From Bugula neritina (Eukaryota; Bryozoa; Gymnolaemata; Cheilostomatida; Bugulidae), in assembly GCA_964035545.1 (NCBI GenBank), contig OZ037770.1, positions 11,028,463 through 11,088,462 of the forward strand: 60,000 nucleotides of DNA, written 5' to 3'. Position 1 is the first letter of the stretch; each line of letters starts with the position of its first letter. Below, one piece after another: positions 1-12,558 of the stretch. The notes under the pieces were generated by a model. That model worked only from the letters and a program-made list of their open reading frames with translations, was not told the origin of the DNA and did no database searches. A program made the position numbers and the translations under genes.

Positions 1-282
1 AGCTCAATACATTTTGATTATTTGTGTCACATTTTACTTGCAATATGTTCCAGCTTTCATGTCAGTAACCTTTAATGTAATTGAAGCTTTGCCAAAGGAA
101 ATAGCTATTGTCACCAGGTGGATATCTATGTTTTACCAATCTGTTTATGGTATCCTAAACATTGCTGCTTACATCATATAATGACTTCTGGCTACAGATC
201 CCATATCATCAGAATACTTCGAGTTAGGAAAATCGAGATACAACCCGCCGAAAATGTCTCTACCAACAGAGGAAATTGTTGA
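1..282 (+). pseudogene. GPCR pseudogene, 3' end (TM6-TM7 and tail)
   Basis: Frame 2 from base 2 reads the end of a rhodopsin-like receptor closely matching residues 227-285 of the intact GPCR at 10146-11102 (AQYILIIC, IVTRWIS). In TM7 it carries two extra bases (TA) against the paralogue, giving an in-frame TAA at 179-181. The remaining tail (ATG ACT..., 181-282) continues in another frame to a TGA at the same place as in the paralogue. The copy is therefore broken by a 2-bp insertion unless the shorter tail is tolerated. The upstream part lies outside the window. Similarity continues into the 3' flank, so this is a tandem duplicate and not a retrocopy. Confidence 0.8.
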
Positions 283-3200
283 TCATACATCTCGTCTTAT
301 AATTAGAAACTTATTAGTTCAGACAAAGTTTTTCCAATATACTTTCATGCAGTTTGAAAATGGACATGTATGTTGCTTTATAATGTTGTTATTCAATGCC
401 TAATCTTTATACTTAATTTGTTGTAGCTTAAAACTAAAAAAAATATTAAATTAATTTTGAATGTCTTGTTTTGCTATTTATTTTGTCCTTCAACTGCATG
501 TCTCTCAATCATTGATGCAATGCAATGCTGTTTATATTGCAATAAACTACTTATCTACAAAAATTCACATCATTTTTACTTTAAGGTTGCTATTTAATAA
601 TTGCAAAAGTTTTGCAATCATTAAATAGCAAATTGCTAAAACATTTGTGTCAATACGTTTGCAGCTATTTGTACTTCAAATAATTTTCCTGTGGTTTACA
701 ACTACTTTATTCCACAAAATATACTAAACAATGGCTGAATAAGATGGACAGCATTTATAAAACAGCATTACTATACATAACCACAGTCTTACTGTTTGAC
801 TGCTATTAGTTAAGCTACTACTTTGAAATACAAAGACAATGGTATAATGTAACATAATGGCAGGTTAAATATTACATAACAACTGCTTTCACAAAAAAAT
901 CATAAGCACTTTATTACTCCTTAAACTCAATATCATAATATGAACATAGAAGTATTTTGCATGTGTTAAGCTATTTAGGTGGTCTCTTTGTTTGATAGGC
1001 TACTCCAACTCTGAATCATTTAGGAATTATTATTATTGTTATAGGTGCATAATCGATTCAGTTGCTTGCATACATATATGCATTTGCTAGCATTATTAGT
1101 TGTAAAAGAAAATGCATAGAAAATCCTCCTACAGTAATATACTAAAATGTTCATGAAGCTGCATACATTATATGGCAGTAACAACTAAAACCTTGCATTC
1201 ATTTCTTAAGTTTTGCATGCATAAAATGTTTATTATAATGCAGTTATATATAGACAAAGCAATGTCTTGATACACTGAACATGTTGTGAAGTTTATAAAT
1301 ATGTATATGTTGTTTGATCTGTGTCATATTTAAACAAAGCCATTCAAAATGCTGCAACAGTAAAATAAAGAGAATTCAAAAAATTTGTATATTAAATTAT
1401 CGATTATCATGATAATCGATAATTTAATTTACAATTGATGAAACACTGCCTGATATCTCAATGGTATGACAACACTTTGAGGTTTTGGACCATAAAGAAA
1501 CAATATGTTTTACTTTTGAACAACAAAAAATGTTTTAATGCCAACGTTTGTCTGGTTTTGATAAAAGAACAATTAGCAATTTGCAAAGGTTTTCAGTATT
1601 TTTGCTATGTTTGCTTCATTAGATTCAGAAACTGGTTGAAGAGTTTATGATAACTTATTGTTTAATATATTAAAGATCCACTCTGGATAGATCTAAAAGC
1701 ACAAATTGTCTACTATAATAAATAACACGAACAACATAGTATAAACATTTACAAACAAAGACAAAGCTTATTCAGCATATCATCAACATTTAGATTGTTT
1801 GTATTTTAGCTGAAAATGTTGTCATGAGTAGATAACTTCAAATATCACTCTTTTAATTTATTCAGTAATTGTAACTAAGTTTGAGAAGAATTGTAATCTG
1901 CAGACTTAGAAGATTAAAAAACAAAATCAGAATAGTATATAGAAGTTATTATACAATCACCTTGCTATAAGTGATGATGTAGTTGTTTCAAATATAATAA
2001 CAAAAAATCAGTTGGATGATTTAAGGTATTGTGATTTATAAATGTTGCATGCAATAAGATTGTGGACCTCAGAGCTGTGAAAGTACACAAATATAAAAAA
2101 GATCTTTTATGAAATAATTAAAATCAAAATTAATCAAGCACTATACACATACCATAACTTAATCTTTGGCAAAAATATTTTATTCACTAATATGAATTTT
2201 TACATTGAATATGTAGCAACAATTTCAGTTTAATGTACAAAAATGGTCACACTGTAAAAAATTATAATGCACAGACAATAGTGTGTTCTGGAAGATGGTG
2301 TATGAGTAGCACAATTAAGGTGAGATATAGTGAGATTGTTAGAAACAGCTTGTTACAGAAATGGTCCCGGTTGGACTATGGAAATCGGCAGGAAATGCAA
2401 ATTGTAAATATGAATGAAGTAAACAGGTTCAGAGTTGGTCACAGTAAGAGCAAATGGATACGGAGGAGGTGGATATTTCTCTAAGAGAGGAGATGAGACA
2501 GAGATGGTGGTTGGTTTAGGAGGATTGTTATATGATAGAATATCAGAGCTGGTGGTTATTTTTACTACTATTTGTTGGTATAATACAGCAGTTCGTTTGG
2601 TCAAAGAGCCATTCAGATCTCTGGAATATCAAACATAGACAGAGTAAAACATAAAGTAAACTAGAATAATAGACTGAGTTATATAACTATAAGATGGTCC
2701 AAAGACAATACATGCAGTAGCTGAATAGGAAATAACATGACTCCCGACAACAAATTGAAACTAGAAATTTTAAATGATAGAATTCAACTTGGCGGAAAAG
2801 TTTAATAAAAATTGATGATAATATATAGACAATCTTGAAATTAGAAAAAATGTATGTGTAGATTAATTTTGGGTAATATAAAAATATGAAATAACAGGTA
2901 TTTTCATACAGTAAATTAAAACAATCTGAACAGCCAAATTATGCATCACAAAGTATAAAATACGTTTATTTCTTATAAAGTGAAGCACTATCAATATTTT
3001 TTATATCGTGGCATACTGAATAATAATTTGGTGCACTGCTATGAATATATTTACAAATGAATTTATAAACTATTACCTTTAAAAGACCATTTCTAATTTG
3101 CATCAATTATATATTAAATTAAAAGAAAATTATCTATGATATCAAGTTAAATTAGAAACACTCACCTAAACAGAGAACCGACGAGATATTTAGCTAAACT

Positions 3201-3540
3201 TTCAAATGGCAGGTTTTGACACTTACATACAAGATGTGCGAGTGCCACCATCAGTGTCAGGAGTTGTCTGACCGGCTTAGAAAGAGACAAGAGAAGTCTG
3301 TAAAATTACAATATAAATTTATTACATAGTAATACCTATAAATTCTAAATGAGAGAAGTAGAGAACATATATAGTTAAGAAAACACTTGATAAATATGTT
3401 ATTGTTATGCATTTACTCAAAATATGCATGCATGCTCTAAAGGAGATGGAAGCTATTATTCGAAAGTGCATGCATGGCATATCATATTGGATGTTGACCA
3501 ATTAACTGAATTTAAACATAACTATATATAATATTGAGCC
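283..3540. other. Non-coding stretch; first 300 bp duplicate the GPCR 3' flank
   Basis: Bases 283-600 align loosely with 11103-11400 downstream of the intact GPCR: both start GATCATACAT and share the TTTGTTGTAG block. The rest is AT-rich. Open frames near 1435 and 2233-2638 show no recognisable family and no splice-consistent context, so I call no gene. A perfect 38-bp palindrome at 1391-1428 is listed separately. Confidence 0.6.
1391..1428. repeat. Perfect 38-bp palindrome
   Basis: The two 19-base arms are exact reverse complements centred on CATG at 1408-1411, with ATCGATTATC on the left and GATAATCGAT on the right of the core. There is no spacer. It lies in gene-free AT-rich DNA. It could be a cruciform-prone site or the end of a foldback element; no larger inverted repeat is visible around it. 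Confidence 0.85.
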
Positions 3541-6500
3541 TACACAGAGAGAAATATTAGTGTTGGAGTGAACATTAGCTGACAACTAAAACAGCTCGTT
3601 TTTTGGCTCCTAAATTGACCAGCAGTGAATAGAAATTAGTGTCAGGTAATGTTCACAGTGAATAGTATGTTAGATCAATGTTGATATAAAGAGTTGTGAA
3701 GTTGATTCTTTGTATTTATCACAATAAGCCAAGTTATGTTCAATGGTGATCTTATATATCTTCAATGGTGAGCTTATATATGTTCAATGGTGATTTTATT
3801 TATGCTCAATAGTGATATTATATATGTTTAATAGTGATCTTATTTATGTTCAATGATGATCTTAGATATGCTCAATGGTGAGCTTATATATGTTCAATAG
3901 TGAGCTTATTTATACTCAATAGTGATATTATATATGTTTAATGATGATCTTATTTCTGTTCAATGATGATCTTAGATATGCTCAATGCTGAACTAAGTTA
4001 TATTCAAAGCTGAACTTATAAATGTTCCATGCTGCTCTAATTTTTGTTGGAGATAAGCTTCTGCAAAAATTATTACTGATCACTCTGAACTAACTTGTCA
4101 TAACTTCTAACCAGTATGAGAGTATAGTAATGTGGATTTTATTGTATATGATAGTTGAATATAAGAAATGCAACAAAAAATAACTTCTAAAGATTAAAAT
4201 AAGAAAAAAAGCATGAAAATAAACATTTGCAGAATTTTTCTACAACTGTAAATTCAGTTAACTTTTCTCAATATTAACCTGCTAAGACCATAGTGTGTGT
4301 CATTACATTCTTGCTCTGTAGTATAGCGATAACCAAGCAGTTGTGGTGTGTAATGGTAACCCAAGTACGGGAGGGGAGAGGGGGGAGGGAGGGGGAAGTT
4401 TTATAACTAATTCCAGCAGTTAGTAAAGTGTGGTAGTACTCCGAGAGGAGTTGAGTGGTCAGGGAAGCTTGAAGGAGTAGTATAAAAAAGGCAGCTGAGT
4501 TCTTGAAAAGTGGGTAAGGTGTAGTGTCGAGAGCACACAGTGACGCTTGTAATGTAGTGGTGAGTGCGCCTGCTTGCAGGCTGAAGGTCTCAGCATGATT
4601 CAAAGTTTTTTAGCGGTCAAATTCTTTTTTGTGCTCCTATTCAGCATCTTTGAGTGCATGTTCTTAAAAAATGTTATGGGATCTACAACAAAAGATAAAA
4701 GTTGAGTTATATTTAAACTGTATTAGTATGAGCATTATACATTTGGTTAAGATATACAATCACAAGCAGCGTAAATAAATTAAGTTCAACTTTGAAGAAG
4801 CTGAAGTCTAAGGCCAGAACTAATAGTATCAATGATGTTAGCTATGGATCTTTCAGCATATTTTCAGCGCCACCATACCAATTGTTTGACTCTGAATAAC
4901 CATACAGGCTTTGGCAAACTTATGATCATAGTGTTGCGTAGTGTTTGAGTTAGTTTGAGCTTATCAAAATTTATTAACAATTTTGGCCATCATTTTATTT
5001 TACTCCTTTCTTAATAACAAATGCAAGAGCTGTTGGGCATAATTAGTTTAGTTAATAGAAGCTTCTCTGCATTAAAATTATCTCAAAATGTCAGTGAACC
5101 ACAATTTAAGTTAGAGTCAGCATTTTATATAGACCCCTCATATCGAGATAACAGATATTGATAAGTTTCAGTATGTCTATAAATTGAAAAACAAATAAAG
5201 TACTACCAAGAAAAATATTGCTACTTAAACATGATGTTTTATATTTAATTGTGCTGTGCAAAGATAAATGAAAGAATAAACTGGTAGCACGAAAGTTAAT
5301 AAAAAATTTTGCCAACTTTGCAAACTCACCACTAATATTGGCATTTTGGTACTTAGCTATAAAACAAGAAGCTAGCTTGGCAGCTGCTTAAGGCTAATAA
5401 CCACTTGTAGGCTGCTACCATGCATTATTAACAATACTTCTACAATGGGGGGGAGGGAATTCAAATTAATGATTTTAGCACAAATTGCTAGAAGGTGAAG
5501 TGGAAATAAAACGCTAATTTTTTTGAAAATAGATTGCTACAGGAAAACTCGTATCAAATTGATATAGGAATAGAGTAGTTTGGGAAATATCAGTCAATGT
5601 GGTCGCTTAAAAGTTATAATTGCACAAATTTAATTATCTGTCTACGGCAATAGTCATACTGTCATTGTGATATAAAATGACAACGTTAAGCAAATGATTG
5701 AACTTACCTTTTGCTGCAATGACAATTTCAGTTCCTCACTCTGAAAGAAAGTGATCATCTTCTATCTCTGAGAGGTAGCTGCAATCTTCACCCATGTGAT
5801 GAAATGATTCAATGTTTTCCATGTTGTGGGGTTGTTTGGAAGCACAAACTCACTGAATCTCAAAGCACAACCTCTTAGTCTGAGCCTCTGGTGTTCACTA
5901 TGCTGGCAGAATATTTCTTCTGTCAATAGCAGTGAATGAAAACTATGTGCTGTTATGTAATAACTTTTGTTTTGCTCTTTCCATGCTTGGTAAGCCAGTT
6001 TCTTGCCTTTGAATTACAATTTAAATATTTCCTTACTATAGCTCTGTTATGCAACATCTTCTTTTGTTCCACCAGGTAGTTTACACAAGGCTTTTGAAGT
6101 GGTTCACCTGATCCACAATTGACTTTTCAGTAGCTTGTTTCTTTGTTAATTTTAAGCTTCTTGTTTGAAACACATTTGCTGATAACTGAGTACATTGGAG
6201 TTTAATGGTGCATCTCCCTGATCTCTCTTTTACACACATTTTAAATTAGTTGGCTTTCCTTTCCATGAATGAAATTGACTAGTGAAGCCTAAACTACCCA
6301 TGCAAGAGATATGTGCAGTTGAAATTTTTTGTTGATAAATTCAACTTAAGTCTTTGATAAACGGAGTGGGGCAATGTTTAATAGTAGTCTGGTAACAAGC
6401 TATTTGAAAATGTCTTGAGTTCAAAAAAATTTCGAAATCCTAAACAGCTAGTAGGTTGAAGGAGTTTCATTCCACTTATATGCTCCCCAGTTAGGTTGTA

Positions 6501-7297
6501 TTTTTTGTTTTGGTACTAAGTATTATATACCTATATACCCTTATATAACTTTCATATCAATTGCTAAACATAAAATAACCATTAATATGATATATTTGCA
6601 ATAATATTTAAATTTTCCCATATTTGTGTTGAAAAAAAGCATTAAATGCATTAATAATAACATTTTTTCAAAAAAAAGAATTATAGAACATGTAAAATTA
6701 ATAGGTTTATGCAGAGCAAAGTAATTTAATTGTGTGCCAATTATAAAAAGCAATTGACTCAAATTTATTTAAATACACATATATTTCAATAGTATTCAAA
6801 TAAATTGCACGTGAATGTATAAATAGCATCTAACTGGGAAGCATCAATTGAAATGACCCAAATGTAGGGTTCTACTCTATCCTCGCTTCCTATAAAGGTT
6901 TGTGATCATCATTAGTGCACATGTGAACGAATAATGTTGTTAGATGAACAACTGCCAACTGTTCCATAACTCTTAGGTAAATAAAATTTTGCTTGAACAT
7001 ATGTAGTTGTAGCATTGATCTCACTTTGTGTTCCTATCAACTACTGTTTAGCTTCATTCAGACCTAGGGATGATGATTACGTAATACTTGTGAAAAGTAG
7101 CGTTGACTTAACAACTAAGTGGTTTCAGAGCTACTACAAAATATTTTTCAGCTTACACTAATCGGATTAACTTTCAATTTCATCAAAATAAGTGCAAGTC
7201 TAACAACTATTAGAAGTGTGGTGCAGGCTATACCGACAATAAAAGGCTCTTTGAACAACTTTAGTGCAAGCGCTGCACTAATATTTCTCTCTGTGTA
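3541..7297 (+). mobile_element. TIR DNA element, copy A (3.75 kb, probably non-autonomous)
   Basis: The ends are 20-bp terminal inverted repeats beginning CACAGAGAGAAATATTAGTG (left at 3543, right end at 7295), flanked by TA on both sides (3541-3542, 7296-7297), which looks like a TA target duplication. A second full copy lies inverted at 35542-39239 and matches along its whole length. Inside, left to right, are a degenerate minisatellite (3725-4035), tRNA-like segments (about 4340 and 4530-4605) and AT-rich sequence. The reverse strand at about 5730-5845 holds a counterpart of the short spliced-looking exon of copy B, here cut by an in-frame TGA. No transposase is recognisable. Against copy B this copy lacks about 35 bp inside one tRNA-like segment. 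TA target use and TIRs would suit the Tc1/mariner superfamily or its relatives, but assignment is not possible. Confidence 0.8.
3725..4035. repeat. Degenerate ~24-25-bp minisatellite inside TIR element copy A
   Basis: About a dozen imperfect repeats of the type TTCAATGGTGATCTTATATA, varying at a few positions (AATAGTGATATT, AATGATGATCTT). The same array is present in reverse complement at 38810-39055 in copy B, so it is part of the element and not a local expansion. Confidence 0.8.
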
Positions 7298-7839
7298 ATA
7301 ACTTATTTATTGTTTTGTTTTTCCTTTTGCTGGTTCTTTAGTTTTCACAATGTTCAATAATTTCTTTTCAATTTAATTTCCTAGAAGGCCACCCGGTATG
7401 GGGAGAAAAAAACTTGTGCAATGTGATGTATGGCATTAAAAATGTTTATGCTAGCAGACTTACACGGACATATGCAGCTATAGTATTACGTTATACTGTT
7501 TTGACGAACTGCTTACATGATTCATGCTTGGACATTAAGCTTGAATCTAATTAGGGAGACAAAATTTAACAAAACAAAAGCTTTTTTGCCTGAATATTAT
7601 TACATAATGGATGTGGTATAGTAGCAGCCAGTTGAAGCTTTAATGTATTTTGTCAAAGTTGCAAACCTTAGAATTCTAAACTTATTTTATTTTAATTTTT
7701 TATAATTTTAAATTAGCAAGATGATCTCTCAAAAGGTTGAAAGCAAAAAATTACTAATATATAATTTCATAATTTTACACTATGATAAGAGTGTTTTTCA
7801 CAAATATTCTGTAAATGCTTAAACATGTATTTTGAGATA
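7298..7839. other. No feature seen
   Basis: AT-rich sequence between the TIR element and the duplicated flank block. I see no coding exon, repeat array or lectin-like remnant here. Confidence 0.5.
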
Positions 7840-8560
7840 TTTTGTATTTATTATGCATCAGAACCTAAATTGTATAAATTATTGTGACGCTTACATATGA
7901 GCAATTTTTTCTAATTCTGATTTATTAAGTTCTAGAAATATGTTATGCATTTACAAGTGATGATAGGTGTACACAAATCAATAAAATATCAATCATGATT
8001 GTTGCTAAATGATACCTTTCAACTTGCTTGTAGTAAAGCATATAGAAATAATACAACCTAAAAAGCACAATAATTACGTAGTTGTAATAATAGAAGCAGT
8101 GAATGATCAAGGGGAGCTGATCACATAATATAGAAGCATCTTACAAACCATATTATTGTGTTTTACTCAAACATATCTAAGCTATGCAAACATTATAATA
8201 TAATTTTAATAAAAAGGATGCATTTTACAATGGTTATATATGGTACACATGCCAAATCAATAAAAACTCATCAAAACTTCTTCAAAGCGCACCGCTCCAA
8301 TTTCTGTACAACAAATGCTATTAAATCAATGTAGAATATATGCCTAGTATAATACATAATCATAGAAGATAAGAGCATATATAGTAATAATCCGCTAAAT
8401 GCAGTTAGTGTGCTGCAACTATAAACTATAAATTATGATATTTCTAAGATTTTACTGCTTCTTGATAACTATAGTGAATGTACATATAACAGATACACAC
8501 TATCCTACTAAACTGACAAGAAAATATCAATTTAAATAGCTAAATAGTTACTGCCACATT
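7840..8560. repeat. Segmental duplicate of 15290-16010
   Basis: The block starts near TTATTATGCATCAGAA and matches the DNA downstream of lectin gene 1 through many shared stretches, such as AAGCATATAGAAATA and AACTCATCAAAACTT, with numerous substitutions and indels. It is the same-order downstream flank of a lost or displaced earlier unit. This supports an ancestral GPCR-lectin-flank unit duplicated in tandem about 7.4 kb apart. No conserved open frame is found in either copy. Confidence 0.75.
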
Positions 8561-9108
8561 ACATAGTGATTGACAAAGATTTATTCAGCACAAAAAGTTT
8601 GCAAATTAACATATTTCATTGAATATATGTATCTGTTTGTGTCTCTAACACGTTACCAGTAAAGAATAATCATTCAATATGCTAATAACTATTAATAGAC
8701 TTAGATTTGCTAACTTGCCTATTTTTATAAAACTGCTTTTATAAATAGTTTTTCACGACAGTTTAAGGTGTATTTAGTTTATTTTTTAGCTGCTGAGTGT
8801 CACAGAATTCAAATATAAGTTGGTTCTTTATTATAGGATTGTGGGTTATATATAATTAACAGAAAATGAAGATACATTTTCATCAAACAAAGACCTTTAT
8901 TCAAATTGAAGAATTAAAAGGATAACACGTCTGACTTTAATATAACAGGGCACTACATTGACTTCTAACATTTTTATGCTAAACTCCTGAAAATCTCAGA
9001 TGCAGGCAGTCTTAACATAGCTTTGGAGAAAAGAATTTACAATGAAATGCTGTCAATTGAAAGCATAAGTAATTATAGTGTTCACTTATACCTATAACCT
9101 TTTCTAGT

Positions 9109-9176
<68 letters not shown>

Positions 9177-9570
9177 TCTTTGATTTTACAAAACGTTAGA
9201 TTCTACAATTATAAAGTTTGAAGCTCAATACACTACTAGATTACTGAAGCTCAGAATTAAAAGATGTGTCGCTATTTATCTTTATTGAAGTGTCTATAAT
9301 TTTTTTGATTTCCCTTAACATATAGTACTGTTCTAATTATGCTTCTCTAAAGACTATGATTGCAATTTAGTTTCAAGTATAAATGGCAGACTAGATATTA
9401 AAGAACCATTCACCTTTTTTCTATTATTTCATCCAATACTCCTTTAATAAATATTTTTGCAATAAAACACTCAATAATCATAAACACAGCCTTTTTGAGA
9501 AAGAGAGAATCATATTTAAAGGACGTGTTAACATATTATTAAGCTGCATGCTATATAAAACTGTAACAAG
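8561..9570. other. AT-rich spacer with (TA)n at 9111-9173
   Basis: No coding signal. The only structured feature is an uninterrupted (TA)n run of about 62 bp at 9111-9173. Confidence 0.6.
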
Positions 9571-9601
9571 TTGGCTGGCAGATTCCTGACCTGCAAATTC
9601 A
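9571..9601 (+). pseudogene. Orphan first exon of a PAN/F-type-lectin gene
   Basis: The 31-base segment followed by GTAAGT aligns base for base in length and phase with the first coding exons of the two complete lectin genes (12960-12990 and 20060-20090). It would read x-AGRFLTCKF then one base of a split codon. The ATG of the functional copies is TTG here, and no PAN or lectin exon follows before the GPCR at 10146. It is therefore a decayed or orphaned exon 1, the trace of a third lectin gene. A role as a non-coding 5' exon of the GPCR transcript cannot be excluded. Confidence 0.7.
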
Positions 9602-10145
9602 GTAAGTTTTTCATTATAAAGTTTTGGTGTTTTTATAAAACAACATGACATTGTACATTGTAGCAGAATGAACTATAAAATTATTATTTCATTACTTTTC
9701 ACTGTAATATTTCTTACTTTAATTTATTTCATGATATTACTTGAAAACGCTAAAATTATTATGATAATTTGCACAATAGCAACTAAATATTTTTGTGTAC
9801 CTGTAACAATATGTTATATTTAATATTAAAATGATCTGCTGCGGGTGTTTAGACAATCAAGTATAAATGTTTAAACAAAAGCTTCTATCTAATGATTCCT
9901 CAAGAATTAAAACCTATTGATTTTTATTTCTAATTTCATCCATGATTGACAGCTGTAAAATATTGCATCTACTTTGAAAATTTATAATTTTACTTAGTCA
10001 AAGTATATAAAATAATATCTTTCTTACCATTTTATTAGTTGATGAACTGATCCCGGGCTGGGAAGCCTTGAACTTGTAAGCTGTTCAAAATAAATCTACC
10101 AGAAGTTGTATACATATAATACCCCTGAACGCCAGCAGCAAGAAA

Positions 10146-11102
10146 ATGGCAAACAACAGTATTCTGTGTGAGAATGTTCCAGAACTCTGTGCTGATTCAA
10201 CTATTTCCACAGCTTTCATGACACTCAACGTCGTTGGTGTTGTATGCAATATGCTACACTTGTTTGCGCTAAAAAGCTTGAACAAGTCAAAGAGAAATGG
10301 ATACTTCTGGGTGATAGTAAATATTGGAATTTCAGACATAGCTACAGGTATAGTCTTTACCTTATATGTCAGCTGTGACCTTAACAGGCTTGTGGTAAAA
10401 CTCTCCGATAAAGAGGCACTGGTGTATCAAGTTGTAATCAACATACTTGGCTCTGCCACATACTTTGCTCGAAATCTCATCTTGGTAACTGGTAGCTATG
10501 AAAGATATGTCTCCATATGTCAACCATTCAATGTACGGACAAACAAAGTGCTGAACAACTTAGGAGCTTGTCTTGGAGCAATCTGGATAGCTAGTCTTAT
10601 CGTGATGGGTGTTCCCTTAGCTTCTGACACTAAAAACTACTGTTTTAGTGTATTTGGATCCATGCCAATGGAATTCAATGTTCAAACTGATGTAGTGTTT
10701 GCAAGCTCCATAACAATAACTTTAACAACGTGTGTGATTCTGCTATTCAAAACTTGGAAAGAACTTAGAAAAATGCAACAAAGGAACACAGCTGGAGCAA
10801 ATGAGTTGATTGTGAAAAGATCAGCCCAATACATTCTGATTATTTGCATTACATTTTACTTGCTTTATGTTCCAACTTTTCTAGCAGTAATTTTTAATGT
10901 AATTAAAGTTTTGCCAAAGAAACTGGCTATTGTGACCAGATGGATATCCATCTATTACCAAGCTATTTATGGTACTTTAAACATCGTTGTATACATCGTG
11001 ATGACTCCTGGCTACAGAACCCACATCATGAGAGTACTTCCAGTTAACACAATCAGAGTACAGCCCATCGAAAATATCTCCAACAACAGAAATAATTGTT
11101 GA
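10146..11102 (+). CDS. Rhodopsin-like (class A) orphan GPCR, 318 aa, single exon
   Basis: Seven hydrophobic segments are visible (about residues 21-42, 54-75, 93-116, 138-158, 183-202, 228-250, 265-287). Class A marks are Asp64 in TM2 (ISD), an ERY triplet at 119-121 closing TM3, basic residues in the third intracellular loop, Pro243 in TM6, and a TM7 where NPxxY is changed to N279-I-V-V-Y283. Cys78 and Cys166 could form the usual extracellular disulfide. The N-terminus is short, with one sequon (Asn3), and the tail is short and ends in Cys. Length is normal for a compact class A receptor. The start ATG at 10146 is the first in frame and follows AAGAAA. The ligand is unknown; a peptide or small-molecule receptor at the plasma membrane is the family expectation. 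It lies between an orphan lectin exon and lectin gene 1; a broken paralogue is at 1-282. Confidence 0.9.
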   Translation: MANNSILCENVPELCADSTISTAFMTLNVVGVVCNMLHLFALKSLNKSKRNGYFWVIVNIGISDIATGIVFTLYVSCDLNRLVVKLSDKEALVYQVVINILGSATYFARNLILVTGSYERYVSICQPFNVRTNKVLNNLGACLGAIWIASLIVMGVPLASDTKNYCFSVFGSMPMEFNVQTDVVFASSITITLTTCVILLFKTWKELRKMQQRNTAGANELIVKRSAQYILIICITFYLLYVPTFLAVIFNVIKVLPKKLAIVTRWISIYYQAIYGTLNIVVYIVMTPGYRTHIMRVLPVNTIRVQPIENISNNRNNC

Positions 11103-11153
11103 TCATACATTACGTTATAAACATAACTTCATGATTTCACACAAAGCATTTGC

Positions 11154-11159
11154 AATAAA
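11154..11159 (+). promoter_or_regulatory. Putative polyadenylation signal of the GPCR
   Basis: AATAAA occurs 52 bases after the GPCR stop codon. A second AATAAA occurs near 11350. Either could serve; this is a motif match only. Confidence 0.4.
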
Positions 11160-12344
11160 CAGTGGCGCAATTTGAAGATGAATCTATGTTGTAATTTGAT
11201 GTTGTTATTTGATGCGTTTTTATTTTATAGTAAATTTGTTGTAGTTCAAAACTCAATAACTGGTAAAATTAATGTCATATTGCTTCGTTTTGATAATTTT
11301 TGTCATTAAACTGTATATATATCTGTATCTGCAGTGTTTTATTTCCTAACAATAAACTGCTTTTACTAAAATTTACTTTACTGTTACTTTAATGTTGTCA
11401 TTTAATGCTTGCAATTACGCTTCGCATACATTTTTACTAAAATATTTGTGTAAATAAGCTGGCAGATATTTGTACTCAAAATAGTTTTGTGGTTTAGAAC
11501 TACTTTATTTTAAAAATGCTCGACTGCAGTTTCTCACTAAAACTAACTAAAACAGCAAATAATTACCTATAAACTAGAGTGTAATTTTGTGAGTGTTATT
11601 GAGCAATTACTCTAAAATATGAAAACTGTGGTATAAATGAATATATTTTTAATTTAGCTCTATTATTACTTAAATAACCTTGCTGCTTTCACAATAAAGT
11701 CATGAACACCACAATACCCCTTGAAATCGATGTCACAGTATGAACATGGAAATATTTTATGTGAAAAGTCAGCCAGCAATTTGAGTGTTCTCCTTAATTC
11801 CCTGTTCGAAGGACTGCGTCTCTCTGGCTAATCTCATCAAACGCATCACCCTCTGCATTATTTAACATTTAGTATCATTTTAACAGTACTCTTTTTCATC
11901 CATAGTAGTTGTATGCCTTTGCTTAGAACTACTACATCAACCGAGGCAAATTGCCGGTCTATTGGGCTGTTTTACCATTGTTATTCTGTTCTGCAGATTC
12001 CACATGAGAAACATGGCCATAGTTGTTCATTTTACCCTCACCACTTTGTTTGATATTAGTAATGTGATGAATTAAGTTTTAATGAGTTAATAATGCATAA
12101 CTTTGTTTAAAATTTAACCAACGCATACTACTTTAGCTTTGTGACAGTATACCTAGCATGTACTGGTTGATATGCATTCCGCTTCTTCTTGCATATAAAA
12201 AACTTCATATTAAAAGTATATTTATTTAAAAGTAATAATAAAAATTTGTAATTGACTGTCACATTCTGACAATTTATTTATGAAATTGAAGACACTACGC
12301 ATGCTGCTGCTTGGACACGCATTGATTCTGTAAATGCGATATAA
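11160..12344. other. No gene seen between GPCR and the (TA)n block
   Basis: AT-rich DNA whose first 250 bases match the flank of the left-edge GPCR pseudogene. No exon or repeat family is recognised beyond that. Confidence 0.5.

Positions 12345-12558
<214 letters not shown>

Noticed and set aside
2233-2638. Overlapping frames on both strands (up to 83 codons)
   Set aside because: No recognisable domain, no splice sites consistent with exons, no paralogue elsewhere in the window.
4274-4603. 109-codon reverse frame, with a partner at 38190-38462
   Set aside because: Both lie in tRNA-like parts of the TIR element; the 35-bp gap between copies breaks the frame correspondence, so similarity is at DNA level only.
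6541-6762. 73-codon reverse frame in TIR copy A
   Set aside because: The matching part of copy B has indels that break it; composition is AT-rich and hydrophobic by chance.
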